Shown piece by piece: positions 26,085 to 34,434 of a stretch of 64,000 nucleotides of DNA (position 1 is its first letter; each line of letters starts with the position of its first letter). The notes beneath the pieces are model-generated. The model did not search any database. It was not told where the DNA came from and was given only the letters and a program-made list of their open reading frames with translations. Location of the stretch: positions 62,001 to 126,000 of the forward strand of contig NZ_ABCK01000002.1 of the NCBI RefSeq assembly GCF_000170755.1, written 5' to 3'. The translations under genes and the position numbers were made by a program. Source of the stretch: Lentisphaera araneosa HTCC2155. Lineage in GTDB: Bacteria; Verrucomicrobiota; Lentisphaeria; Lentisphaerales; Lentisphaeraceae.

Positions 26085-27322
26085 ATGAAGCCAAACAAGA
26101 GTAATTTATCGACCTTAAAACAGATCTGCCAATTAATTCCACCTCACATAGTCAATAAACTTGCTAAGAAGCATGGAATAAAGACCCGAAAATTTAGTTC
26201 GTGGAGTCACGTCGTAAGTTTATTATATACTCAGCTCTCTCATGCTTTAAGTTTAAATGATGTATGTGATGGTTTACATTATCACTCCAGTGCATTATTT
26301 CAGATTAGAGGTGCGACAGCACCCAAAAGAAACACTTTCTCTAATGCCAACCGAACACGGGATGCAGCAATGGCGGAAGATTTGTTTTGGGAAGTTTTAA
26401 ATTCACTGCAGTCTCAACTTCCTAGCTTTGGTTTAGATAAACAGAATTCAAACTTCCCAAAACGTTTCAAAAGAGCCGTATATGCGGTTGATTCTACGAC
26501 AATTCAGTTAGTAGCGCATTGTTTGAACTGGGCTAAACATCGTCGCCGCAAAGCTGCGGCTAAATGTCATATGCAATTAAACCTTCAGACCTTTTTACCT
26601 TCCTATGCAATTGTTAAAGAAGCTAATACTCACGATTCACAGAAGCCAAGGAGATGTGTGCTACTATTAAAGACAGTGAAATCGTTGTGTTCGATAAAGC
26701 TTATGTCGATTTCAAACACCTTTATCATCTTGATATCCGGGGAGTCAATTGGGTGACCCGTTCTAAAGACAATATGACTTATGATATAATCGAGGAACGA
26801 TCCTCTAAAAGTAATATTATATCAGATCAACTCATTAAACTGAATGGTGTGAATACCGAAAAACATTATCCCAAAATACTCCGTTTGGTTGCCGCTAATG
26901 TTGAGATTGATGGAAAAATGAAGGTCCTGAAATTTCTAAGCAATAATTTACAGTGGGCACCAAGCTCTATCGCTTCTATTTATCAATCGCGATGGGGCAT
27001 TGAAGTTTTCTTTAAGCAATTAAAACAAAACTTGAAGTTAGCTGATTTTTTAGGACATAACAAAAATGCAATTCAATGGCAAGTTTGGACTGCTCTGCTT
27101 ACCTATGTTTTACTAAGGTTTCTAGCTTTCAGATCTCAATGGCCACATTCCTTCTCAAGAATTACGACTTTAATACGGGGAGTGTTATGGAGCTATTTCG
27201 ATTTGTCTTCACTTTTAAAAACTTGTGGGACAGTCAGTGATCCGCCAAAGATCAAAGCCGTTCCAGATCAAGCGTATCTACCAAACTTTGATAAGGCATT
27301 CTATGGGACAGCATGTGTTTGA
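26085..27322 (+). pseudogene. IS4-family transposase, inactivated by a frameshift
   Basis: Two overlapping frames together make one complete transposase. The first (26085-26756) has an N-terminal DUF4372-like domain and the first catalytic Asp in YAVDSTTIQL. The second gives AKEMCATIKDSEIVVFDKAY with the second Asp, and the IS4 signature Y-x2-R-x3-E-x6-K in YQSRWGIEVFFKQLKQ. The frame changes at about 26640-26650, just after THDSQ, consistent with loss of one base. No slippery heptamer is seen there, so programmed frameshifting is unlikely. AAAGGAACTACA precedes the start. No convincing terminal inverted repeats or target duplications were found, so the element limits are unknown. Confidence 0.9.
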
Positions 27323-27682
27323 TTAAGTCCAGTTTTAATTAAAACCGTCAAACCCCTTCAACGAAAATAATAGCTAACACGCACAAACATTAAGCGATAT
27401 GAGCTAATTCAGAAATTTATGGGATGATTGTGATTAAAAAGTTAAAATAGCCACGAATCAAGAAAGTCATTCTTCACAAAAAACAGTTTAAGGATAGTCA
27501 AATCCGCCAAATCGAAAAGGTCATAAACTCACCCTAAAAAAAGACTCAATAACCTAAAAATAAAGAAGTTACATAAATCTCAATGAGTTTTTATAATTTT
27601 ATCAACTTTTTTGCCGAATTTGTAGCAAAAGTTTTTTTCGCTTGCTTTCTAAGATATATTACTTTCAAGCAAATGGGAAAAA
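27323..27682. other. Intergenic stretch between IS4 remnant and pseudopilin gene
   Basis: No gene is visible. It contains a 14-bp palindrome (GTTTTAATTAAAAC, 27332-27345) just after the transposase, possibly the element's end or a weak terminator; a site at 27576-27590 (AATCTCAATGAGTTT) that is the exact reverse complement of the conserved promoter-proximal word found at 34358; and TTTGTAGCAAA at 27619-27629, which resembles the palindromes at 32402 and 34304. The rest is plain AT-rich sequence. Confidence 0.5.
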
Positions 27683-28447
27683 ATGGAAAATAAACAATTC
27701 AGTCTAATTGAGCTCTTGGTCGTGGTTGCGATCATTGGAATTCTCGCATCGCTCTTGATGCCATCGCTGAAATCTGCCCGCGGATCAGCAAAACAAGCTT
27801 CCTGTAAAAATAATATGAAGCAACTAGGCATCGGCATTCTCATGTACCATGGTGATCAAGATGAAAAAATTCCTTATGCCAACATAAATGGCTCAATAGA
27901 TGGTTGGGATAGTCTTATTAGAAGCTACCTGACAACTAAGACGGCTAGTGGATTTTGGGATAGCACTGAAAAAATAGACTCCATGCGTTGCCCAAGTGCT
28001 CGACAGCCTGAAATCATAGGAACAATCTACACAGGAACTTATGCCATGCCTGCTGGAAATGCCAATGATGCGACTATGACTAACCTAGCTGTTCCGCATT
28101 ATGGTTATCGTATAGTAGGAGGCTCTCCCTACCGTAAAATATCCGACCTTCCCGACCCCACAGGAACCATGGCTTTAACAGAAGTCGACACCAGTAGTGG
28201 TGCCTCTCGTCAAGGCATAGGTTTCTTTACACATAGGGCAGACTTTCAAACCAATGATGGAGCCAATGGCTCATCCAACGACGGCTCTTCAAACACCACA
28301 CTCAATCTCCACAATAGATCCAATGTTAATTACCTATTTGCCGATGGCCATGTCGAATCACTCTACCCGCTCTCCACACGAGTTGTTGGTGCGGGTGGCC
28401 CTAGTTCTGCTTGGGATGGCATTTGGAGTGTAGCTGCTGGTGATTAA
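27683..28447 (+). CDS. Prepilin-type pseudopilin-like protein (H-X9-DG family)
   Basis: A 254-residue protein with leader MENKQ, then [20 protein letters not shown] (Glu at +5) and [20 protein letters not shown], the usual continuation in this family. The C-terminal domain ends in [21 protein letters not shown], an H-X10-DG version of the H-X9-DG motif. It is most similar to the pseudopilins at 51146 and 52146, sharing WDSLIRSYL-, [20 protein letters not shown]- and ADGHVES-type blocks. It is a single-gene unit: the next gene converges on it with no spacer at all. It lacks the AAACTC/TTTTAAT promoter seen before its relatives. Confidence 0.9.
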   Translation: MENKQFSLIELLVVVAIIGILASLLMPSLKSARGSAKQASCKNNMKQLGIGILMYHGDQDEKIPYANINGSIDGWDSLIRSYLTTKTASGFWDSTEKIDSMRCPSARQPEIIGTIYTGTYAMPAGNANDATMTNLAVPHYGYRIVGGSPYRKISDLPDPTGTMALTEVDTSSGASRQGIGFFTHRADFQTNDGANGSSNDGSSNTTLNLHNRSNVNYLFADGHVESLYPLSTRVVGAGGPSSAWDGIWSVAAGD

Positions 28448-31400
28448 TTATAGCTTTGCTTTCACGAAGAACTGAGCTTCGATAAAAGGGCTTGCCCCAG
28501 CCGTTTTGATGCTGAAATTGTGATGTCCCTGGGCTAAGTCAAAGCTCGCAGAGTCAACTTTTACTTCTCTAAGTTTATTCCAATTTTGATCGTAAACCCC
28601 AACTGTACCCCCTCCCTGGTACCAGAGGTATTCCCCTGTTTGGAAAGCCCCTTTTATCTCTAACTTATTATTTCCCGCTGTGACTTGGATCTCATTTACT
28701 TGAACCTGACGTTCCTCCATCAGTTCTAGAGCTTTAATTTTCACTCTCGGCTTACTACCCGCTAAGACTTTACCAAAGCCCAAACGCAGCGAATGAATAT
28801 CCTTATAATCAAAATAGTTAATTCCAGTGCGCCAAGACCAATTCGCATTTGAACTGGCGACTTCCCCACAGGGAATGACGACTTCTTTCTCTCCTTTAAA
28901 ATTTATCGGCAGAATATAATCCTTTTCACCACGGCCACGCAAAGTCACCACAAGTAGAGCACCTGAAGCATCACCCTCTACGACCATTTTCAAGCCTCTA
29001 GCCTTTCTCATAGATGACTGCACCGACCACATGGGACGGTCGTCCACATAATACTTATCTTTGCTAATTGATTCAGACTGCGTAAGAACTAAGACATCAT
29101 TGCTAAGAGCTAAATCTTGATTTTTGTTTGAATGGATAACTTTTTGATTCTTGGGCATGAGATTTAGAGATTGGTACACAGCCTTCACATTGGCTCGTGT
29201 GTACTTCCCCTGACCATAAGTTGAAACTTCAGTACAAGGCTGCCATTCACCTTTCACTTCACCTTTGTGATTCCAATGTTGATCAAAATCAGTCATGCAA
29301 AGCCACTGCTTATTACTCGGATAAACTTGTTTAGAACCTTCTAAATGGAGCTCAATCGCAGATGCATAATTAGCTAAATGTTTATTGCCATTATTGACCT
29401 GAACAATCAATTCATTTTTCCCCTGGCGTAGGAACTTTGAAATATCAAGCATCAAAGTCTTTGAACCATGACCGCCTCGAAAAACTCTCTCACCGTTTAA
29501 TTGAACTAAGGAATGCTCGTCAGTGTGAAAGTAGTAATTCGCTAAATTAATCTTTGTGAGATCATCAATGATAAACTCTCGTTTAATGAGGAAGTTCCCC
29601 AGTTTGCAGCTTTCACCTGCAATTAGCTCAGCTGCCCAAATTTGTTGCGCCTGACTCAAAGGGTGATTCGCATTGGCCAAGCCTGCTCCATTGTGGTAGG
29701 ACTCCACAATCTCTTTCGTTTTTTCTTGCAGTTCTTCATGACTTTTTGCACCATCAAGTGGCCTATCCGATTTATTAAATGAAGGCATAATTCGCAAGAT
29801 AAATTCAGGAACTTGGTCGGCGTAAGGATTTTCTAAACTCATAGATTTTCTGTCATTTGACTGAAAATAAACCTTGGGAACTAGCGGTCCATATTCCTGC
29901 CCCCAGCCCCAATTGATGCTATCCTTATTTCCCATCACACGAAACTTCTCAAAACCAGCACCATGAGCAATAGGACGAATGAGTTCGCTAAAAGCTCGTT
30001 GATTTGTCGCATAGCCCAAAGGAGCTTTGAATTGCTCAGGCAATTCTTTAGCTTTCATTTGGTCTCGACTACTCGCAGAACTTAAGGCTTTTTTCCAGCT
30101 CTTCACCTGCTCAGCAAGATAAGAACTAAGCCCATAATTGTTGAGCTCTTTTTCACTGACGCCAAACATCGGAATCGGACGCATAAAATTCACCGTCTTG
30201 CCCTTTTGCCCCAACCTTTGAGTTGGTTTCAGGTGAATCTCATAGGGGCTTGTCGCTAGACGTTTCGAATTGTGCGAAATGATCGGCACGCCATCTCCAC
30301 CTGCCACGCCACCCGTCGGATGATTCGCCATCACTTTCGAAGAACTCTTGAACCAATAATCCACCTGAAAGGGCAAGGGCTTACCTCCCGAAGTATTACT
30401 CATATATTGATGGTTAATTTTCTGGTTGAGTAACCACGCAAATTTTTGACTCCCCCAAGGACGAGACATATGAATTTCTAAGCCGTCGAGTTCCAAATGA
30501 GTGATTTCATTGGAATTATAAAAGTTTGCGATCTTCGCAACTAAATCTTCGAGCATGCCATTATCGACTCCAGCTGTAAAAGACTGACCATAAGGACGGT
30601 AATAAGCCTTCGTGGGAGAACCCTTAGCATGTTTTTGAGCCTTGGTTTCAATCCCTCCACGCCTGCAGTTTTTCAAAAGCCAAGTGCCATTTTTATTGTC
30701 AATAATTTCTCTTGGAAAGAGAAACTCATCACCTACCTTAAAACACTTTAAATCCAGCCAACTGTAGTTTGAGTTAGGAGCAAACCACTCATGACCCGCT
30801 ACGGTCTTGGGAATGACTGCGCCCTTCTCCACTTTGATAAGAACATCAGTATCTTTCTCATCTATCGGGGAATGCAATACAGCTTCATTCCACACAGCTA
30901 ATTTTGGGCTGACACTTTCTTTCAAGTAATCCGGATCATAACTACCGATAGCACCACTCACCGTGTGCAAAGCTAATAGCAAGCCTTTTGATTTAAGATG
31001 CTGAGAATATTCTTTTAAAGATTTTTCTCCTTCGGGAAATACATCTTTGTTAATATGTAAAAATGAATTTTTATGAGGCCAGTATTCACCGCGCCAAGTA
31101 TCTGTGTGCAAATAAACTTTTTTCATGCCCATCTCGATAGCGTAGTCAGTTAAATTATAGAGTTCCCCGGAACTGGAAGCCTGAAGTACCATGGTGCTCT
31201 GGTCTTCAAACTTGGCTCGCCACTCTTTCAGCCACTTTCGAGCGACAGTTTTGCTCCACTCACCTTCAATAACGGGGCGGGGCAAAGCTTCATCTACCCA
31301 AATATCTAACAAAGTCTCATCAGCATGGAAGTCGCTCTTGGGAAAATAGATGGCAAAGCCGCCAAGAGGGTTCACTTCACTTCGTCCCCACAACCACGGC

Positions 31401-32266
31401 CATGTCAGGCTATGACTTGGTCCATGAGACTTATGCGTCACCATATAATCCAAGGAAATAATACGAGGCTTATCTTGGCAATTAAATTTCAACTCGCAAG
31501 ACATCAATTCCTGCCCTGATTCAGACCAAAAGTCATTCATGCGTAAAGCCAGGTAATCAGCTTTAGCTTCAAGCTTAAAAGACAGGCCTAACTTGCCATT
31601 GCCAATTAATAAATGTTCGCCTTCTTTTCGCACCTTATTCAGTACAAGCTCAGCATAACTGTTGCCAGCATTCTTAACTTTTACAGTAAAGATCCCATCC
31701 CCCATGTGCGGAATGCTAACTTGCTGACCATTGCTAGTATCGATAATTTTATTGATCCGACAATCATCTGTAAAATAGATTTCATTCTTACCAACTTTAA
31801 CCGAAAAGGACTGGGGATTCATCAAAAGATTTTTCTGCTCATCCTTTGCTAGTGCTGGCCCAGCCAAAACAATCAATTGTTTAGTTTTTATTTGCGGATC
31901 CCGCAAATTCTCTTCTGCGGATTCTAAGCCTGCCTGCTCTAATGATGGTTTTACACCTGGAATGAAAAAATACGCCACTCCGCAAGCAAGTATCAAAAAT
32001 GATAAAATGAAGCAAACTTTTAATGCCTCACCACTGCTTTTTTGGGGGATAGGTCGACGTGCCCGTGTTCGTGATGTCGTTGAAATTTTACGCTTCTTAG
32101 AATTCTTCCTTAGCCAAGCTTCCGGTTTCTCCCAACGATCTTGATCTTCACTGACCAAATCATCTTGTGCAGGCACAATGGATCTTAGGTAGGATCGAAA
32201 ATCCAACCTTTTATCAAACTCATACACTTCATCACTCTCTGCCAAGTAATAATAATATTTCTTCAT
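28448..32266 (-). CDS. Membrane-anchored giant glycoside-hydrolase-like protein
   Basis: A protein of 1272 residues from ATG 32266 (preceded by TTTGGAACGTAC); the frame could start 21 codons earlier at 32329 but there is no ribosome site. A cytosolic stretch of about 80 residues with a Lys/Arg-rich end is followed by a membrane helix (about 82-103) and an external part. Two beta-rich segments lead into a TIM-barrel-like region: KVYLHTDTW (about 384-391), FPEGEKSLKEYSQHLKSKGL and THLELDGLEIH with a candidate nucleophile Asp near 594, a pattern reminiscent of clan GH-D (alpha-galactosidase-like). Further beta-sandwich domains, including a sugar-binding-like one (VQLNGERVFRGG), end the chain. 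The family is uncertain. It diverges from the esterase gene at 32475 and abuts the pseudopilin gene at its 3' end. Confidence 0.65.
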   Translation of the reverse strand: MKKYYYYLAESDEVYEFDKRLDFRSYLRSIVPAQDDLVSEDQDRWEKPEAWLRKNSKKRKISTTSRTRARRPIPQKSSGEALKVCFILSFLILACGVAYFFIPGVKPSLEQAGLESAEENLRDPQIKTKQLIVLAGPALAKDEQKNLLMNPQSFSVKVGKNEIYFTDDCRINKIIDTSNGQQVSIPHMGDGIFTVKVKNAGNSYAELVLNKVRKEGEHLLIGNGKLGLSFKLEAKADYLALRMNDFWSESGQELMSCELKFNCQDKPRIISLDYMVTHKSHGPSHSLTWPWLWGRSEVNPLGGFAIYFPKSDFHADETLLDIWVDEALPRPVIEGEWSKTVARKWLKEWRAKFEDQSTMVLQASSSGELYNLTDYAIEMGMKKVYLHTDTWRGEYWPHKNSFLHINKDVFPEGEKSLKEYSQHLKSKGLLLALHTVSGAIGSYDPDYLKESVSPKLAVWNEAVLHSPIDEKDTDVLIKVEKGAVIPKTVAGHEWFAPNSNYSWLDLKCFKVGDEFLFPREIIDNKNGTWLLKNCRRGGIETKAQKHAKGSPTKAYYRPYGQSFTAGVDNGMLEDLVAKIANFYNSNEITHLELDGLEIHMSRPWGSQKFAWLLNQKINHQYMSNTSGGKPLPFQVDYWFKSSSKVMANHPTGGVAGGDGVPIISHNSKRLATSPYEIHLKPTQRLGQKGKTVNFMRPIPMFGVSEKELNNYGLSSYLAEQVKSWKKALSSASSRDQMKAKELPEQFKAPLGYATNQRAFSELIRPIAHGAGFEKFRVMGNKDSINWGWGQEYGPLVPKVYFQSNDRKSMSLENPYADQVPEFILRIMPSFNKSDRPLDGAKSHEELQEKTKEIVESYHNGAGLANANHPLSQAQQIWAAELIAGESCKLGNFLIKREFIIDDLTKINLANYYFHTDEHSLVQLNGERVFRGGHGSKTLMLDISKFLRQGKNELIVQVNNGNKHLANYASAIELHLEGSKQVYPSNKQWLCMTDFDQHWNHKGEVKGEWQPCTEVSTYGQGKYTRANVKAVYQSLNLMPKNQKVIHSNKNQDLALSNDVLVLTQSESISKDKYYVDDRPMWSVQSSMRKARGLKMVVEGDASGALLVVTLRGRGEKDYILPINFKGEKEVVIPCGEVASSNANWSWRTGINYFDYKDIHSLRLGFGKVLAGSKPRVKIKALELMEERQVQVNEIQVTAGNNKLEIKGAFQTGEYLWYQGGGTVGVYDQNWNKLREVKVDSASFDLAQGHHNFSIKTAGASPFIEAQFFVKAKL

Positions 32267-32401
32267 GTACGTTCCAAATAGTAAATTTTGACCCAGAAAA
32301 TGTTTTTCCGGATCAAGTTGAGGCCTCATTAAAACATAGATACGACACTCGCAGGATGTGCTTTAACAAAAGCAGGCTTTTTTCTTTAAAAATTTTGTCA
32401 C

Positions 32402-32412
32402 TTTGTATCAAA
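32402..32412. promoter_or_regulatory. Palindromic TTTGTATCAAA site between divergent genes
   Basis: TTTG-TAT-CAAA has symmetrical arms and lies in the 208-base region between the divergent glycosidase-like gene and the esterase gene. The same word occurs before the alpha-galactosidase gene (34304), with variants at 27619 and 37335. A shared operator for polysaccharide-utilisation genes is inferred; no regulator is identified. Confidence 0.35.
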
Positions 32413-32420
32413 AAGTTTTA

Positions 32421-32454
32421 TTTTTTGCTTAAGAACTTATTCCTTAGCAAAAAA
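32421..32454 (+). promoter_or_regulatory. Hairpin in the 5' leader of the esterase gene
   Basis: TTTTTTGCTTAAG and CCTTAGCAAAAAA can pair around an 8-base loop (one bulge), 20 bases before the esterase start at 32475. Such a structure would lie in the leader of the transcript and might act in attenuation or mRNA stability. AT-rich sequence makes chance pairing possible. Confidence 0.3.
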
Positions 32455-32474
32455 CCAATCAAAAAAAGGTTCAA

Positions 32475-34178
32475 ATGAAGTTCGCGACTCTCCTCTGTTT
32501 TTTATTTTCCTTCACCTTATTATCAAACAACTCACTCATAAACCCCCAGCAGCTCTGGGCTGATTTTGACCCCGACAAAGGTGCCTTTAAAGAAGAAATC
32601 ATCCTCGAAGAAGTTCGCGATGGGATCTACCACAAAGAGTCCTACATCTCCGCCTACGTGCTCGGAGAAGAAGTTCGCATCTACTGCAAATACGCCGTCA
32701 AAGAAGGTGCGAACAAAGCTCCTGCACTCATGGATGTGCATGGTTGGATGGGTCGCCCGCATATCAGCATGTCTTATGTCAACGATGGCTGGGCGGTACT
32801 CGCTCACGATTACTGTGGTAAATCTGGTGATCGTGCTCATTACACCAAGTACCCTGAAAAACTTCGCTACGGCAATATCGATGCCAAAGTGGGCTACCGC
32901 ATCAAGAGTAAACTGCCCGATGGCTCTTACATCACTGATCCCAAACAAACCGATGATTATCTTTGGTATGCATTGCAAAGACGTGCCCTCAGCTACCTAC
33001 TCACACAAAAAGAAGTGGATACCGAGCGCGTTGGCGCCAAAGGTTATTCCTACGGTGGGACTATCATGTGGAACCTCGGCATGGATGAACGCGTCAAAGC
33101 AATCGTCGCTTATTTCGGAATTGGCTACCTTGAGTACTACCGCACAAAAAGTGTCTGGCTCTACAACAATCCTTCCAAATCCCCCGAAAAAACTCCCGGG
33201 GAAAAACTCTACTTAAAATCCATTGCCCCCCAAGCTCACGCACCTTACATAAAAGCAGCCGCCTTATGGCTCAATGGCACCAACGATCACCACGGCGGGC
33301 ACGAACGCAGTGAACACATTTTTAAAGATCTGCCGAAATCTACTCCTTGGGACTTCGCTCTCCAGGCGCGCGGCCATCATAATACCGAAAAGCTCGGCGA
33401 CGATGACAAAATCTGGCTCGAAAAACATGTGCTCGGTAAAAAACATTTTTGGCCTAAGCGCCCTGTTTCAACACTTGCTTTAAACAGTGAGGGTGTGCCC
33501 CACTACACCATCACTCCTGCATCGCCTAAAGAAATTGAATCGGTCAAGATTTATTACGCCCTCAAAAATCCTGTGAGCTACACACGCGCCTGGCGTGATG
33601 CGATCGCAATCAAAAAAGGCAATAGCTGGGAGGCCGATCTTCCGGTCCTCAATATAGATGACTATGTCTTTGCTTTTGCGAATATTCGCTACAAAAATAA
33701 TATCGTGATTTCTGGTGATTTCGAAGCAGCGATCCCCGCAAAACTCGGCAAGGCTATTGCCACAGATAAACCCTCTTCTGAAATGTCTCAAAATGCTTGG
33801 TCAGATACCGCACCACTAGAAGGCGTCGGTGGCATCATGGGTTTCCGTCCCTTCAATAAACACCGCGGCACCAGCAACGAGCAATTTAGCGACCCAAAAT
33901 ATCAGGCTCCTAAAGGCGCCCAACTTACATTCAAATTTTATTGCACTCAGCCCCAAAACCTCATCATGAAGGTCAATGGCCGTTATCAATACGATCTCGA
34001 GATCACCGCTTCAAATGATTGGCAGGAAATCACCCTCGATTGCAAAAAATTCATCCATAGCCATCACAACTTCCCTCTCAAGAATTGGTCTGAAGCTCAA
34101 AAAATCCAAATCCTCCCAAAAGCAGGTGCCGACATCACAAAAGTGATCTTTGCAAAATTCACTTGGACAAAAAACTAA
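32475..34178 (+). CDS. Secreted alpha/beta hydrolase, acetyl-xylan-esterase / dienelactone-hydrolase type
   Basis: A 567-residue secreted protein (signal peptide about 1-18). Residues about 70-310 form an alpha/beta hydrolase domain: MDVHGWMGRP (oxyanion loop), GWAVLAHDYCGKSGDR, nucleophile elbow GYSYGG with Ser 192, GTNDHHGG near the acid and ARGHHN near the catalytic His. The second half (about 330-567) is beta-rich and probably binds carbohydrate. It likely removes acyl groups from polysaccharides or acts on an ester-bound glycan. It faces away from the glycosidase-like gene and lies upstream of the alpha-galactosidase. Codon use here is more GC-rich than in the EPS genes, with AAA/CTC-rich repetitive codons. 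Confidence 0.82.
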   Translation: MKFATLLCFLFSFTLLSNNSLINPQQLWADFDPDKGAFKEEIILEEVRDGIYHKESYISAYVLGEEVRIYCKYAVKEGANKAPALMDVHGWMGRPHISMSYVNDGWAVLAHDYCGKSGDRAHYTKYPEKLRYGNIDAKVGYRIKSKLPDGSYITDPKQTDDYLWYALQRRALSYLLTQKEVDTERVGAKGYSYGGTIMWNLGMDERVKAIVAYFGIGYLEYYRTKSVWLYNNPSKSPEKTPGEKLYLKSIAPQAHAPYIKAAALWLNGTNDHHGGHERSEHIFKDLPKSTPWDFALQARGHHNTEKLGDDDKIWLEKHVLGKKHFWPKRPVSTLALNSEGVPHYTITPASPKEIESVKIYYALKNPVSYTRAWRDAIAIKKGNSWEADLPVLNIDDYVFAFANIRYKNNIVISGDFEAAIPAKLGKAIATDKPSSEMSQNAWSDTAPLEGVGGIMGFRPFNKHRGTSNEQFSDPKYQAPKGAQLTFKFYCTQPQNLIMKVNGRYQYDLEITASNDWQEITLDCKKFIHSHHNFPLKNWSEAQKIQILPKAGADITKVIFAKFTWTKN

Positions 34179-34303
34179 GGGGCAGCGTCCTTTTCGTATG
34201 GGGCGCATCATATCCACTATTTTGACTAAGCCTGCCCCCCCTTAAATCGTAAAAGAGACCAGAAAATCCACCTCTTCAAAAAAAATTAAAAAACTTTCAT
34301 CAA

Positions 34304-34314
34304 TTTGTATCAAA
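34304..34314. promoter_or_regulatory. Palindromic TTTGTATCAAA site upstream of alpha-galactosidase
   Basis: This is the same 11-bp word as at 32402-32412, here 44 bases upstream of the TTGAGA box of the alpha-galactosidase promoter. A candidate operator shared by the glycosidase, esterase and galactosidase genes. Confidence 0.35.
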
Positions 34315-34357
34315 GCGCCAAACACCTTGCTTTTAATCACAAGTAAAAAAATATCAC

Positions 34358-34395
34358 AAACTCATTGAGATTGGCTTAAGCCATCTCGTATTAAT
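34358..34395 (+). promoter_or_regulatory. Promoter module AAACTCATTGAGA-N18-TATTAAT
   Basis: The -35-like TTGAGA (34365-34370) and the -10-like TATTAAT (34389-34395) are separated by exactly 18 bases ending in CG, and the -35 box is preceded by AAACTCA. The same arrangement and spacing occur before three pseudopilin genes (51018, 52046, 53024). The spacer here contains a perfect palindrome (TGGCTTAAGCCA). The gene starts 40 bases downstream. Confidence 0.65.
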
Positions 34396-34434
34396 ATATA
34401 AAGAAATAATTATCACACAAAATCGGAGCCCGAT

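Noticed and set aside
26600-26760. Programmed frameshifting in the IS4 transposase
   Set aside because: No A/T slippery heptamer or following structure is evident at the point where the frames must switch, and IS4 elements normally use one frame; a base loss is simpler.
26027-27346. Terminal inverted repeats of the IS4 element
   Set aside because: Only a short imperfect match (CTGACTT / CTGGACTT) could be found on the two sides, plus a palindrome at 27332; neither is convincing.
34176-34245. Terminator after the esterase gene from AAGGGGCAG and CTGCCCCCCTT
   Set aside because: The arms are about 45 bases apart and no compact stem forms.
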